DNA of 64,000 bases from Actinomycetes bacterium (GCA_024637095.1 JAGXFV010000034.1:124001-188000); one strand, 5' to 3'. Counted from the first letter of the stretch, positions 7,157 to 18,820 are shown. The notes: a model not told the origin generated them from the letters alone. Translations and numbers: made by a program.

Positions 7157-8496
7157 GTGAAGACCACTGTCACCGAAATCGAGGGCAGCAAGGTGCGCCT
7201 CGATGTAGAGGTTCCGGCTGAGGAGGTGGGTGCCGGGTTGGAGCGTACCCTGCACCGCCTGTCGCAGGAAATCAAGCTTCCCGGCTTCCGCAAGGGCAAG
7301 GTGCCCACCGACCTGGTGCTTCAGCGTTTTGGCATGGAAGCTGTGGTGCGGGAAATGCTCGAGGAAGAGCTGCCGAAGTGGTACACGGAAGCCCTACAGG
7401 AATCCGGGATCGTGCCCGTCGGCCGCCCCGAGGTGGACTTCGAGCAGGCCCCGAGCGAGCACGAGGCTTTCACGTTCCAGGCGGAGGTCCCGGTCATGCC
7501 CACCCCCAAACTGGGTGAGTTCAAGGGCCTCGAGGTGCCGAAAGAAGAACCCACGGTCGAAGACGACGAGGTCAACCGCCAGGTCGAGCGCCTGCGGGAC
7601 GAGTTCGCCGAACTGCGCCCGGTGGAGGGCCGCCCCGCTCAGGAGGGCGACTTCGTGACCATCGACTTCCAGGGGCGCTTGGACGGCGAAGAGGTGGACC
7701 AGACTTCAGCGGAAGACTATGTGTTGCAGATCGGCTCCAATCAACTGCTGCCCGACCTCGAGCAGGGCGTGGTGGGAATGGAACCGGACCAGGAGAGGGT
7801 CATCCCCGTCGCCTTCCCTGAGGAGTACCCCGCGGAGGACATCGCCGGCAAGACCCTAGACTTCACCGTAAAGCTCAAAGAGGTCAAGGAAAAGTCCCTG
7901 CCCGAGATGAACGACGAATTTGCCAAGGATGTCAGCGAGTTCGAGACGCTGCTCGAATTGAGGCTCGACATCCGAAAGAAGCTTCAGTCGTCCTTGGATC
8001 AGGCGGCCGGTCGCCGTTACCGGGATGCGGCGGTCAAGCAGGCGGCCGGCAACGCGCAGCTGGAACTGCCCGACGCAGTCATCGACGAGCAGGCGAGTGA
8101 CATGGTGCACGACTTCGCCCACTCGTTGACCCATCAGGGTACCTCTCTCGAGCACTACCTGGAGCTGAGCGGCTCGACCATGGAGGCGTTACTCGCGGAG
8201 GTTCGTCCCCAGGCGGAGGACTCCGTCAGGACCACACTGGTGCTCGACTCCGTGGCCGAAGCCGAGGGTCTAGTGGTCACCGACGGGGACCTCGACAAGC
8301 GGTTGGAGGAGATGGCCCAGGCGGCCCGGATGGAGCCCGAGGAGTTTCGTTCGCGCCTGGAGGACTCTGGTAGAATCTCCACGGTTCGGCAGCAGCTCCT
8401 GCGAGAAATGGCGGCGGACCTCATCGTGGACAACGCCGTGCCCGTCACGCCGGAGCCTGAGCCCGAACCAAGCGATGACGACGAAAGGACTTCAGA

Positions 8497-8500
<4 letters not shown>
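7157..8500 (+). CDS. tig: Trigger factor, ribosome-bound chaperone
   Basis: A 447-residue protein of typical length. The N-terminal ribosome-docking domain holds the signature GFRKGKVP at residues 43-50. An FKBP-type prolyl isomerase domain (about 155-245, with [10 protein letters not shown]) follows, then the helical C-terminal substrate cradle. The tail is acidic ([11 protein letters not shown]). It binds nascent chains at the ribosome exit tunnel. GTG 7157 follows an AGGAGGAG box. Its stop overlaps the clpP start by 4 nt (GTGA), so it heads a tig-clpP-clpX transcript, the classic co-location of chaperone and protease. Confidence 0.95.
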
Positions 8501-9081
<581 letters not shown>

Positions 9082-9098
9082 TTGAGGGGGACCGAGTA

Positions 9099-10370
<1,272 letters not shown>

Positions 10371-10376
10371 GCGGGA

Positions 10377-12866
10377 GTGACCGTGGCCGACAACGAGCGG
10401 TCGCTGCCGCTCCTCGCGGCACGCGATCTCATCCTCTTCCCCAAAATGCTCATTCCCATCTTTGTGGGACGGGAGAAGTCCGTGCGCGCCCTGGAACGGG
10501 CGCATCAGGCCGGGTCCTCGCTGATCCTCGCCACTCAGTTGACCTCGGTCGAGGAGCCGGGGGAGGCGGACATCGCGTCGGTCGGCACTTTGGCCAAGGT
10601 GGTGCAGTTCTTCCGGCTGACGGACGGCACGGTGAAGGCACTGCTCGAAGGACAGGGCCGAGTGGCCATCGAGGGCCTCTCGATGAGCGAACCCCATCTG
10701 GAGGCCAACTACCGGCCTCTCGAGATGCGCCGCGCCGGCAACTGGTCGCGGGTGCGCGCTCTGATGGAAGCGGTCAGCCGCGAATTCCACGTCTACGTCA
10801 CCCAGTCGCCGGAACTGCCGGAAGAGGCCGAGACCATCCTCGAAGACGTCTCTGACCCCGGCGATCTGGTGGACATCGTCGCCGCCAACCTCCTGATTGC
10901 CGCGGACCGCAAGCAGTCTCTGCTGGAGGGTGAGGACCCCGAGCAGCGGTTGATGACCTCCCTCGAGGTGCTGATGCAGGAGAACGAACTCCTCGCCATC
11001 GAGCACGACATCGCCGACCGAGTCCACGACAACCTGGAGCGTCACCAGCGCAAGCTCTTTCTACGCGAGCGCATCCGGCTCATGCAGGAAGAACTGGGCG
11101 AGGAAGAGGGCGAGGAAGGGGAGCAGGGGCGCTATCTGAAGCAGCTCGAGCAGAAGCCCAATCTATCCACCGGCGCGCGCGCCGCGCTCGAGAAGGAGAT
11201 TCGCCGGCTGGAGGATATGCCTCCCTTTTCGGCGGAGATCGGCGTGGCCCAGACCTACCTGGACAACGTCTTCGCGCTTCCCTGGGGGGAGATGTCGGGG
11301 GCGGAGGCCCCCAACGTGGCTCACGTGGCCAAGGTGCTGGACGACACCCACTATGGGCTTTCCGACGTCAAGGACCGGATCGTGGAGTATTTGGCGGTGG
11401 CGCAGCTTCGCCAGGGCGTGCCGCCCAAGACGGTGCTCTGCTTCGTGGGTCCGCCCGGTGTGGGGAAAACCTCGATCTCTCTGGCCATTGCCGAAGGCCT
11501 GCGGCGGCCGCTCCAGCGCATCAGCCTGGGCGGGGTGCGGGACGAGGCCGAGATTCGCGGCCACAGGAGGACTTACGTCGGGGCCATGCCCGGCCGCATC
11601 CTGGACGCCCTGAAGCGGGCCGCCGTCGACGATCCCATCATCCTGCTGGACGAGCTCGACAAGATGGAGTCCGACTGGCGAGGGAACCCTGCTGCCGCCC
11701 TAATGGAGGTGCTGGACCCCGTCCAGAACCACGCCTTCCGCGACACTTATCTGGATCTCGAGTACGACCTCTCGCACGTGCTCTTCCTGGCCACGGCCAA
11801 CTATGAAGAGGACATTCCCGAGACGCTGCACGACCGCCTGGAGATCATCCGCATCTCGGGCTACACCTCCCGAGAAAAGGAGCAGATCGCCCGGCGGCAC
11901 CTGGTGCCCAAGACCGCCGAAGAGAGCGGCATGGCGGAGGTGGGAGATGTGTTCACCCGTCAGGCCCTGCGCGATCTGATCGAGGATTACACCCGCGAGC
12001 CGGGGGTGCGCGAGCTCAACCGGCTGGCGGGCAAGGTCTACCGCAAGCTGGCGCGGGACCGCGTGGAAGGCAAGAACCGGGCGCACACCCGCATAGGCCC
12101 GGGGGACCTGGAACGCTACCTGGGCGCACCGCCCTATCTGCGGGCCCGCCTGGCCGAGGAGTTGGGGTGGGGAGTGAGCACCGGCCTGGCCTACACCGGC
12201 GCAGGCGGGGACATCCTCAGGATCGAGACGGCGATCACGCCCGGTAAGGGCGACTTTCACATCACCGGTCAGCTGGGCGAGGTCATGCAGGAGAGCGTCA
12301 CCGCGGCGTGGGGCTATCTCAAGACGGCGATCGGCCGGGATGAAACCCTGACCGGTATTTGGCGGAGGTCGCCCGGACGGGCCCGCCTGCTCGAGCAGTA
12401 CTTGTCCGAGCAGCCCGGCGGCTCTGCCGGTGAGGAGACCGGGAGCGATGACGGCAGCGGGACCGCCGAGCCGACGTGTGTGCCGCCGGTCCCCCCGGAT
12501 TACGAGCTGCTCGCGGCGCTCGAGATTCGGCTGCACCTGCCCGAGGGAGCGGTGCCCAAGGAGGGTCCCTCGGCCGGTATCGCCGTGGCGGCATCGCTGC
12601 TCTCGGCGCTCACCGAGACTCCGCTGCTGCCGAGGGTGGCGCTCTCGGGCGAGATCACGCTGACCGGCCACGTGCTCGCCGTGGGGGGACTCAAGGAGAA
12701 GCTGCTGGCCGCGCGCCGGGAAGGCGTGCGCAAGGTGATTCTGCCGGAAGACGTCAAAGGGCAGGTCAGAGAACTGCCCGCGGAGATCAGGAAAGGGCTC
12801 GAGATCGTGTACGTCCGGAGCTTCATCGAAGTGCTCCCGCAGATCTTCCCGGAAGAGAGGAGCTGA
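10377..12866 (+). CDS. lon: ATP-dependent Lon protease
   Basis: 829 residues. The N-terminal substrate-binding (LAN) domain spans about 1-210, followed by a coiled coil. The AAA+ domain has Walker A GPPGVGKT at 358-365. The C-terminal S16 protease domain has catalytic Ser732 in EGPSAG and Lys775 in GLKEKLLAA, spaced 43 residues apart as in the family. A Gly/Ser/Glu-rich insert of about 25 residues (around 680-705) separates the small domain from the protease core. It degrades damaged and regulatory proteins. GTG 10377 is the first start; GTG 10383 is equally possible. Confidence 0.95.
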   Translation: MTVADNERSLPLLAARDLILFPKMLIPIFVGREKSVRALERAHQAGSSLILATQLTSVEEPGEADIASVGTLAKVVQFFRLTDGTVKALLEGQGRVAIEGLSMSEPHLEANYRPLEMRRAGNWSRVRALMEAVSREFHVYVTQSPELPEEAETILEDVSDPGDLVDIVAANLLIAADRKQSLLEGEDPEQRLMTSLEVLMQENELLAIEHDIADRVHDNLERHQRKLFLRERIRLMQEELGEEEGEEGEQGRYLKQLEQKPNLSTGARAALEKEIRRLEDMPPFSAEIGVAQTYLDNVFALPWGEMSGAEAPNVAHVAKVLDDTHYGLSDVKDRIVEYLAVAQLRQGVPPKTVLCFVGPPGVGKTSISLAIAEGLRRPLQRISLGGVRDEAEIRGHRRTYVGAMPGRILDALKRAAVDDPIILLDELDKMESDWRGNPAAALMEVLDPVQNHAFRDTYLDLEYDLSHVLFLATANYEEDIPETLHDRLEIIRISGYTSREKEQIARRHLVPKTAEESGMAEVGDVFTRQALRDLIEDYTREPGVRELNRLAGKVYRKLARDRVEGKNRAHTRIGPGDLERYLGAPPYLRARLAEELGWGVSTGLAYTGAGGDILRIETAITPGKGDFHITGQLGEVMQESVTAAWGYLKTAIGRDETLTGIWRRSPGRARLLEQYLSEQPGGSAGEETGSDDGSGTAEPTCVPPVPPDYELLAALEIRLHLPEGAVPKEGPSAGIAVAASLLSALTETPLLPRVALSGEITLTGHVLAVGGLKEKLLAARREGVRKVILPEDVKGQVRELPAEIRKGLEIVYVRSFIEVLPQIFPEERS

Positions 12867-12871
12867 GGGTT

Positions 12872-15538
12872 TTGAGCAAGACCAACTTGGAGGCCCGCTA
12901 CGATCCTCATGAGGTCGAGGAGCGGCTGATGGGGGAGTGGCTGGAGAAATCCGCCTTCCACGCCGAGGTCGACTCCTCGCGCCCCGCCTATTCCATGGTG
13001 ATCCCTCCGCCGAATGTGACCGGGTCGCTCCACATGGGTCACGCCCTGAACGGCACCATTCAGGACATCCTCATCCGCTACCACCGTCTCAAGGGCGAGA
13101 ACTCGGAGTGGCTGGTGGGCACCGACCACGCCGGTATCGCCACTCAGGCTAAGGTGGAAGGGCAGTTGCGCGAAGAGGGCCTGCGCAAGGACGACGTGGG
13201 CCGGGAGGGATTCATCGAGCGGGTCTGGGACTGGAGGGAGAAGTACGGCTCCACCATCATTCATCAGCTGAAGAGCCTGGGCTGCTCCTGCGACTATGAG
13301 CGCGAGCGCTTCACGATGGATCCGGGGTACCACGACGCTGTGCTCGAGGTGTTCGTCGATCTCTACACGAAGGGCGACATCTACCGCGACCTCTACCTGG
13401 TCAACTGGTGTCCGCGCTGCGGCTCGGCCATCTCGGATCTGGAGGTGGAGCACGTTGAGCGCACCACCCAGCTGGCCTACATCCGCTATCCCATCGAGGG
13501 CACCGAGGACCACCTTACGGTGGCCACTACCCGGCCGGAGACCATGCTGGCCGACACCGCGGTGGCGGTGAATTCCCGGGACCCGCGTTACGGCAAGTAC
13601 GTCGGGGGAACCGCGATCGTTCCTCTGGTCGAGCGGCCCGTGCCCATCATCGCCGATGAGCACGTGGACCCGGAGTTCGGCACGGGCGCTCTGAAGATCA
13701 CCCCGGGCCATGATCCCAAAGATTGGGAGATCGCTCAGCGCCACCAGTTGCCCGCAATGTCGGTGATCGGCTTCGACGGACTGATGAACGAGGACGCGGG
13801 TGAATTCGCCGGCCTGTCCGCCGGCGACGCACGGGAGAAAGTGGTGGCGGCGCTCGAGGAGCGCGGTCTGTTCGATCATTCCGAGGATTACAGGCACTCA
13901 GTGGGTACCTGCTACCGCTGCGGCAGCGTGATCGAGCCGCTCCTTAGCCTGCAGTGGTTCATGAGGATGGACCGGCTCGCCAAGCCGGCGATCGAGGCGG
14001 TGGAGTCAGGCCGGGTGCGCTTCGTACCCGAACGGTGGGGAGACGTCTACCTGGAGTGGATGCGCAACATCCGGCCCTGGTGCGTGAGCCGGCAGCTCTG
14101 GTGGGGACACCGACTACCCGTTTATTATTGCGATGACTGCGACGAGGTGGTGGTCAGCAAGCAAGGGCCGGCGGTCTGTCCCAGCTGCGGGGGAGCCGTG
14201 AGGCAGGATCCGGACGTGCTGGACACCTGGTTCAGCTCGGCGCTCTGGCCCTTTGCTCCCTTTGGCTGGCCCGAGAAGAGCCCCGAGCTCGAGTACTTCT
14301 ATCCCACCGATGTGCTGTCCACCGCGCGTGACATCATCTACCTCTGGGTGGCCCGGATGATCATGATGGGCCTCGAGTACATGGGGGAGGTGCCCTTCCG
14401 CGACGTCATCATCCACCCCACTATCCTGGCGGCGGACGGGCGGCGGATGAGCAAGAGCCTGGGCACGGGCATCGATCCTCTCGAGCTGATCGAGCAGTAC
14501 GGCGCAGATGCCACCCGGTACGGCCTTATCTACATGAGTTCTGTGCAGGACGTCCGCTTCAGCCCGGAACGGATCGAGATGGGGCGGAACTTTGCCAACA
14601 AGATCTGGAACGCTTCCCGTTTGGTGCTGCAGAACGCGGACCCCGAGGCCGCCGCCGAGGTCACGCTGGCGACGCCAGCCGACCGCTGGATCTTCAGCCG
14701 GCTGGCGGCGGTGGCGGGCCAAGCCGCCGCGCTCTACGAGGCCTACGACTTTGCCGAGGTGGCGCGGCTCTTCTACCGCTTCCTCTGGAGCGAGGTCTTC
14801 GACTGGTACCTGGAGATCGCCAAGGCACGGCTATACGGGGATGACGACCGGGAGCGCCTCGAGGTGAGCGGCAACCTGCTGATGCTGCTCGAGTCGTTCA
14901 CCGGGCTGCTCCATCCGGTGATGCCCTTCCTGACTCAAGAGATCTGGCAGAATCTGCCTCAGACGCGGTCGGGGAAGCGGCCAAAGGACATCCTCGAGTC
15001 GAGCTGGCCCGAGACAAGGCCGGAGTGGCATGACGCCGAGGCGGAGCGAGGGATGGAAGCCTTCGTGCAGCTGGTGGGCGGGCTGCGCTCTGCGCGCGAC
15101 GAACTGGGTGTCGGCCGCGAGGTGACCGGTCGGGTCGTGCTGGCTGGAGCGGATAAGGTTGCGCTCGAAGCAATCCGTGCAAATGAAGCTTCGTTCAAGC
15201 AGCTCAGTGGTTGCGAGCTCGAGGGCAGCGTGGCCTCCATGGAGCAGGCCCCCGCGGGCCGCTACGCCAGCGTCGAAGCCGGCCCGCTGGTCGGGCTGAT
15301 GCACCTCGAAGGCATGGTGGACGTTGAGCGCGAGCGCGAGCGTCTTTTGACCAAGGCCCGCAAGGCGAAGGCCGAGGCCGATAAGGCCGGCAAGAAGCTG
15401 TCCAACCAGGGGTTTGTGGCCAAAGCGCCCGCCGAGGTCATCGCGACCGAACGTGAGCGCTTGGCCCAGGCCGAAGACATACTTAGCACGGTGCGGCGGC
15501 AATACCGCGAGCGCGTAGGAGAGGAATTCGAGCTGTGA
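12872..15538 (+). CDS. valS: Valyl-tRNA synthetase
   Basis: 888 residues of the class I synthetase family. The HIGH-type motif HMGH is at 54-57 and the KMSKS-type motif RMSKS at 525-529. Between them lies the CP1 editing domain, which removes mischarged threonine. An anticodon-binding helical domain and the valine-specific C-terminal coiled coil (about 805-875) follow. A zinc-ribbon-like CPRCGS and a second set (CDDC, CPSCGG) are present. TTG 12872 was chosen: it is 5 nt after the lon stop, with AGAGGAG upstream and family similarity beginning at once. Confidence 0.95.
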   Translation: MSKTNLEARYDPHEVEERLMGEWLEKSAFHAEVDSSRPAYSMVIPPPNVTGSLHMGHALNGTIQDILIRYHRLKGENSEWLVGTDHAGIATQAKVEGQLREEGLRKDDVGREGFIERVWDWREKYGSTIIHQLKSLGCSCDYERERFTMDPGYHDAVLEVFVDLYTKGDIYRDLYLVNWCPRCGSAISDLEVEHVERTTQLAYIRYPIEGTEDHLTVATTRPETMLADTAVAVNSRDPRYGKYVGGTAIVPLVERPVPIIADEHVDPEFGTGALKITPGHDPKDWEIAQRHQLPAMSVIGFDGLMNEDAGEFAGLSAGDAREKVVAALEERGLFDHSEDYRHSVGTCYRCGSVIEPLLSLQWFMRMDRLAKPAIEAVESGRVRFVPERWGDVYLEWMRNIRPWCVSRQLWWGHRLPVYYCDDCDEVVVSKQGPAVCPSCGGAVRQDPDVLDTWFSSALWPFAPFGWPEKSPELEYFYPTDVLSTARDIIYLWVARMIMMGLEYMGEVPFRDVIIHPTILAADGRRMSKSLGTGIDPLELIEQYGADATRYGLIYMSSVQDVRFSPERIEMGRNFANKIWNASRLVLQNADPEAAAEVTLATPADRWIFSRLAAVAGQAAALYEAYDFAEVARLFYRFLWSEVFDWYLEIAKARLYGDDDRERLEVSGNLLMLLESFTGLLHPVMPFLTQEIWQNLPQTRSGKRPKDILESSWPETRPEWHDAEAERGMEAFVQLVGGLRSARDELGVGREVTGRVVLAGADKVALEAIRANEASFKQLSGCELEGSVASMEQAPAGRYASVEAGPLVGLMHLEGMVDVERERERLLTKARKAKAEADKAGKKLSNQGFVAKAPAEVIATERERLAQAEDILSTVRRQYRERVGEEFEL

Positions 15539-16857
15539 GTGCCAAGAAAGCGCTTCCCACCCCGGAGAAGGCCCGGGACTACGTCAAGAGCCTGGAGATG
15601 TTCGGGATGCGGCTGGGCCTCGACCGCGTGCGCCTGCTCGCCAAGGAGCTGCGCAATCCGCAAGACACCTACCGCACGATCCACGTGGTGGGCACCAACG
15701 GCAAGTCCTCGACCACGCGGTTTGCCTCGGCCATCCTGCAGGAGTATGGCCTAACCGTTGGCGCCTACGTGAGTCCCCACCTGCTCAGCCTGGCCGAACG
15801 TCAGTTGATTAACGGCAAGGCCTGTGCCGAGGACGAGTTCTACGAGTTGGTCGCCGAAGTCATGCCCGCGGCGGAGAAAGTCAACAAGAAACTGCCCGAG
15901 GGCGAGGTTCTCACGCAATTCGAGGTGCTGACCGTGGTGGCCTTCCTCTTCTTCCAGCGGCACGAGGTCGAGGTGGCCGTCATCGAGGCCGGCCTTGGCG
16001 GGCGCTGGGACGCCACCAGCATCATCAAGTCCGAGGTACAGGTGGTTACTACTATCGGCCGAGAGCACGCCGAGGTGCTGGGAGAGACACCGCTCGCCAT
16101 CCTCGAGGAGAAGGCGGCGGTCATACCCGAGGGTGGCAAGGTCATGGCCGGGCGCCTCGACCCCCAGGTGCGCCGCAGGCTCGCGGAGATCTGCGAGGAG
16201 CGCAAAGCCGAGTGCCGTTTTCTCGACCGCCAGGTCTCTCTGTTGTTGGACGCCCGGCAGGACAGCTTCGACATCTTCGGGGCTCAGGAACTCTACTCGG
16301 GGATCCAACTGTCCGCGCTCGGCGATTATCAGAAGACCAACGCCGCCGTGGCGGTCGGCGCGGTCGAGCTCTTCCTGGACGAGCCCCTCGACGAGGAAAA
16401 GGTGCGGCGCGCCCTGAAGCGCACGACAATTCCCGGAAGGCTCGAGGTTATCAGCGAGCACCCGCTCTGCATTCTCGACGGCGCCCACAACCCCGACGGA
16501 ATGAACGAGCTGATGCGCTCCTTGGATCGGCTGCTTGAGCGCCGCCGACTGCTCGGCGTGGTTTCCATCCTCAAAGACAAGGGCGCGTTGGAGATGCTCA
16601 AGGACCTTGCTCCCCGCTGCGACATCCTCTTCGTTACCGAAAACTCAAATCCCCGTTCATATAAGGCGCAGGAGCTTGCGAAGATCATGGAGGAACTCGA
16701 GGACGCTCCCGAGGTCTTCGTCGACACCGTGCCGGCGGCGGCCTTCAAAAGCGCCTACGACCTGGCCACCTCCAACCAGGTGGTGTTGGTCACGGGTTCG
16801 CTCTACCTGGTCGCCGATCTGAAGGCTGCCCTGGGGCAGGGGATCCGAGGAGCGTAG
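15535..16857 (+). CDS. folC: Folylpolyglutamate synthase / dihydrofolate synthase
   Basis: 440 residues of the Mur-ligase superfamily. The ATP-binding loop GTNGKSST is at 53-60. VIEAGLGGRWDATS, typical of FolC, and the C-terminal LDGAHNPDGM motif are present. It adds glutamate to dihydropteroate and/or folates; whether it does both reactions cannot be told from sequence alone. The GTG start overlaps the valS stop by 4 nt, a valS-folC pair seen in many Gram-positive bacteria. Confidence 0.93.
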   Translation: MSAKKALPTPEKARDYVKSLEMFGMRLGLDRVRLLAKELRNPQDTYRTIHVVGTNGKSSTTRFASAILQEYGLTVGAYVSPHLLSLAERQLINGKACAEDEFYELVAEVMPAAEKVNKKLPEGEVLTQFEVLTVVAFLFFQRHEVEVAVIEAGLGGRWDATSIIKSEVQVVTTIGREHAEVLGETPLAILEEKAAVIPEGGKVMAGRLDPQVRRRLAEICEERKAECRFLDRQVSLLLDARQDSFDIFGAQELYSGIQLSALGDYQKTNAAVAVGAVELFLDEPLDEEKVRRALKRTTIPGRLEVISEHPLCILDGAHNPDGMNELMRSLDRLLERRRLLGVVSILKDKGALEMLKDLAPRCDILFVTENSNPRSYKAQELAKIMEELEDAPEVFVDTVPAAAFKSAYDLATSNQVVLVTGSLYLVADLKAALGQGIRGA

Positions 16858-16862
16858 CGAAC

Positions 16863-16982
16863 GTGTCCGGGAGGAGGAGCGGCGGCGGTCGGGACGTGGT
16901 GCTTTTCACGCTCGCGGTTTTGCTCATAATCGTCGTGATATTCTTCCTCGCTGGATACCTACTTGGCAGGATGATCCTGTAG
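16863..16982 (+). CDS. 39-residue single-span membrane microprotein
   Basis: GTG 16863 to TAG 16980-16982 encodes 39 residues: a basic Arg/Gly/Ser-rich N-terminus of 11 residues, then one strongly hydrophobic segment (about 12-35, ending LLGRMIL). GAGGAG lies about 9 nt upstream of the start. The stop codon runs straight into the AGGAG box of the next gene, which argues that both are translated from one transcript. The positive-inside rule puts the N-terminus in the cytoplasm. No homologue is recognised; the next gene encodes a zinc-ribbon membrane protein that might be its partner. Confidence 0.5.
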   Translation: MSGRRSGGGRDVVLFTLAVLLIIVVIFFLAGYLLGRMIL

Positions 16983-16991
16983 GAGCCGGAT

Positions 16992-17528
16992 TTGGATAAT
17001 TTGTTCGAATCTATCAGCGATATCTTGCAGTCTCCGCTTCTGCGGCTTGCCTGGTATCTGCTGTTGTTCTCGGTCGCGGTTCTGTGGCTGGCCCTGGTCT
17101 TCTGGACCCTGAAGGACGCCCGCCGGCGAATCGACGATGCCCTGATTATCGTGGTCGCGGTGCTGACCTCGGCGGTGTTTCCCTTCATCGGGACTCTGGT
17201 TTACACCATCCTGCGTCCCGCGGAATACCTGGACGACATCCGAGAGCGTGAGCTCGAGATGCGGGCCATGGAGCAGGAGTTGATGTCCACTCAACTCTGC
17301 CCCAACTGCCGGACGCTCGTGCGTGACGACTACATTGTCTGTCCCCGCTGCCGTAAGCAACTGCGCTCCACCTGTATCTCCTGCGAGAGGCCTCTGGAGC
17401 GCAGCTGGCGGGTGTGTCCCTACTGCGGCGAGGAAACCGATCAGCAAGTCGTACGGCCGGAACGGCCGGGCTCAGAAGAAACCACCGAGCCCCTTCCGCG
17501 GGAAGCTCTGGGCCGGTCGCGGGCTTAG
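16992..17528 (+). CDS. Membrane protein with double zinc ribbon
   Basis: 178 residues. Two membrane segments lie at about 18-39 and 50-73, then a charged helical linker. Four CxxC knuckles follow (C103/C106, C117/C120, C128/C131, C142/C145), forming two zinc ribbons of the DZANK type on the same side as the N-terminus. The tail is Pro/Glu-rich. The function is unknown; such ribbons usually mediate protein or nucleic acid contacts rather than catalysis. TTG 16992 follows AGGAG by 6 nt. A terminator-like hairpin ends the transcript before ndk. Confidence 0.75.
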   Translation: MDNLFESISDILQSPLLRLAWYLLLFSVAVLWLALVFWTLKDARRRIDDALIIVVAVLTSAVFPFIGTLVYTILRPAEYLDDIRERELEMRAMEQELMSTQLCPNCRTLVRDDYIVCPRCRKQLRSTCISCERPLERSWRVCPYCGEETDQQVVRPERPGSEETTEPLPREALGRSRA

Positions 17529-17556
17529 ATCTCGTAGAGCGGAATCGAGCTTTGGC

Positions 17557-17582
17557 GGCGGCCCTGGAGCCGCCGTCTTTTT
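17557..17582 (+). terminator. Intrinsic terminator before ndk
   Basis: GGCGGC (17557-17562) pairs with GCCGCC (17569-17574) around a 6-nt loop. The stem can slip by three bases because the left arm is GGCGGCGGC. GTC and five T follow. It would end the clp-lon-valS-folC transcript. Confidence 0.55.
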
Positions 17583-17633
17583 GTGGTCGATAGACCTTGT
17601 GGTCGGTACACCCCTGTAACGGAGGAATCAAGA

Positions 17634-18053
17634 ATGGCACAGGAACGCACGCTAGTTTTCGTGAAGCCCAACGGAGTGGAACGCGGACTAATCGGCGAGA
17701 TCGTGGCGCGCTTCGAACGACGCGGCCTCAAACTGCGCGCGGCCAAGCTCAAGCAGGTGAGCCGGGAATTGGCCGAGGAGCACTACGCCGAGCACAGGGG
17801 CAAGGGCTTCTTCGGCGGACTGGTTGACTTCATCACCTCGGGTCCCATCTTTCTCATGGTGTTGGAAGGCCCCTCGGTCGTGAAAGTCGCTCGGGACATG
17901 ATGGGGGCCACCAACCCTCTGGAAGCGGGACCGGGGACCATGCGCGGGGATTTTGCCCTCGAGATCGGCGAGAATGTGGTGCATGGCTCGGACAGCGTGG
18001 AGAGCGCGGAGCGCGAGATCGGCCTCTATTTCGACGAGTCGGAGCTGGTCTAG
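17634..18053 (+). CDS. ndk: Nucleoside-diphosphate kinase
   Basis: 139 residues, the normal length. It opens [18 protein letters not shown], and the phosphorylated histidine is His117 in NVVHGSDS. It moves the gamma phosphate between nucleoside triphosphates and diphosphates. ATG 17634 has GGAGG 8 nt upstream; in-frame codons further upstream have no family support. Maf follows in a different frame and probably overlaps. Confidence 0.96.
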   Translation: MAQERTLVFVKPNGVERGLIGEIVARFERRGLKLRAAKLKQVSRELAEEHYAEHRGKGFFGGLVDFITSGPIFLMVLEGPSVVKVARDMMGATNPLEAGPGTMRGDFALEIGENVVHGSDSVESAEREIGLYFDESELV

Positions 18054-18783
18054 GATTTCGGTCCGAGAGTTTCCCCTGTTTCCCGAGGATTTCCGCCTGT
18101 TCCTCGCCTCGCAGTCTCCGCGGAGGCGCGAGTTGCTGCGCGCCGCCGGGATTCCCTTCGCAGTGGTCACGGCCGAGGCCGAGGAACTCGTCGAGGGGAT
18201 GGCTCCCGGGGAGCTCGCCTTGGAGAACGCAAGGCGTAAGTGCGGCGCCGCCCACCTTCCGCCGGTTCAGTGCCCGAGCTTCATTCTGGCCGCCGACACA
18301 GTCGTGGTCGTGGGGGAAGAGGTCCTTGGTAAGCCGGCCGACGCCACTGAGGCGGCGGCCATGCTGCGCCGCCTGTCAGGCCGCGAGCACGAGGTGATCT
18401 CCGGAGTGGCGCTGTCACGGCGGGGAGAAGCGCGGGCAGGCGCTGCGGGCGCCGCCGACGCCGAGGAGCCGCGCGGCGCGGCGCGCGCTGATGCCGCCTC
18501 CGCCTCGGTCTCCGCACCTGTCAGCGTGGCCGAGGCCGCCCGCACCCGGGTGACCTTTACCCGCCTGAGCGAACCCTGGATCGAAGCCTACCTGGACTCC
18601 GGCGAGTGGCAGGGCAAAGCGGGCGCCTACGCGATCCAAGGGAGGGCCGGCCTCTTCGTGGAGGGGATCGCAGGCGAGTACAGCAACGTGGTCGGGCTGC
18701 CCCTGCGCCTGCTCGCCAAACTCTTTGCGGATTTGGGCTTTGACGTCACGGCCCGCCGATGGATTCTGTCGTCCGAGGTTTAG
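17983..18783 (+). CDS. maf: Maf-family nucleotide pyrophosphatase, start uncertain
   Basis: The core has the Maf signatures [16 protein letters not shown] and [16 protein letters not shown], and [26 protein letters not shown] near the end. Maf proteins hydrolyse non-canonical or modified nucleoside triphosphates and affect septation. Between the two core halves is a 35-residue Ala-rich low-complexity insert (about 18424-18540). Family similarity starts near 18085, but no ATG, GTG or TTG exists in frame between ATG 17983 (inside ndk, no clear ribosome-binding site) and that point. The entry uses 17983; a non-standard start such as ATT 18055, just after the ndk stop, is a real alternative. Confidence 0.85.
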   Translation: MARTAWRARSARSASISTSRSWSRISVREFPLFPEDFRLFLASQSPRRRELLRAAGIPFAVVTAEAEELVEGMAPGELALENARRKCGAAHLPPVQCPSFILAADTVVVVGEEVLGKPADATEAAAMLRRLSGREHEVISGVALSRRGEARAGAAGAADAEEPRGAARADAASASVSAPVSVAEAARTRVTFTRLSEPWIEAYLDSGEWQGKAGAYAIQGRAGLFVEGIAGEYSNVVGLPLRLLAKLFADLGFDVTARRWILSSEV

Positions 18784-18820
18784 AACTTCCGGTCGAGCAA
18801 CACGGATCGCGTCCCGCGAC

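Noticed and set aside
12476-12871. Upstream extension of the valS frame by 132 codons
   Set aside because: It overlaps the Lon protease domain in another frame and has Arg/Gly/Ala shadow composition; synthetase similarity starts at 12872.
12500-13897. 465-codon minus-strand frame across the end of lon and valS
   Set aside because: Antisense to conserved coding sequence; composition artefact of high GC.
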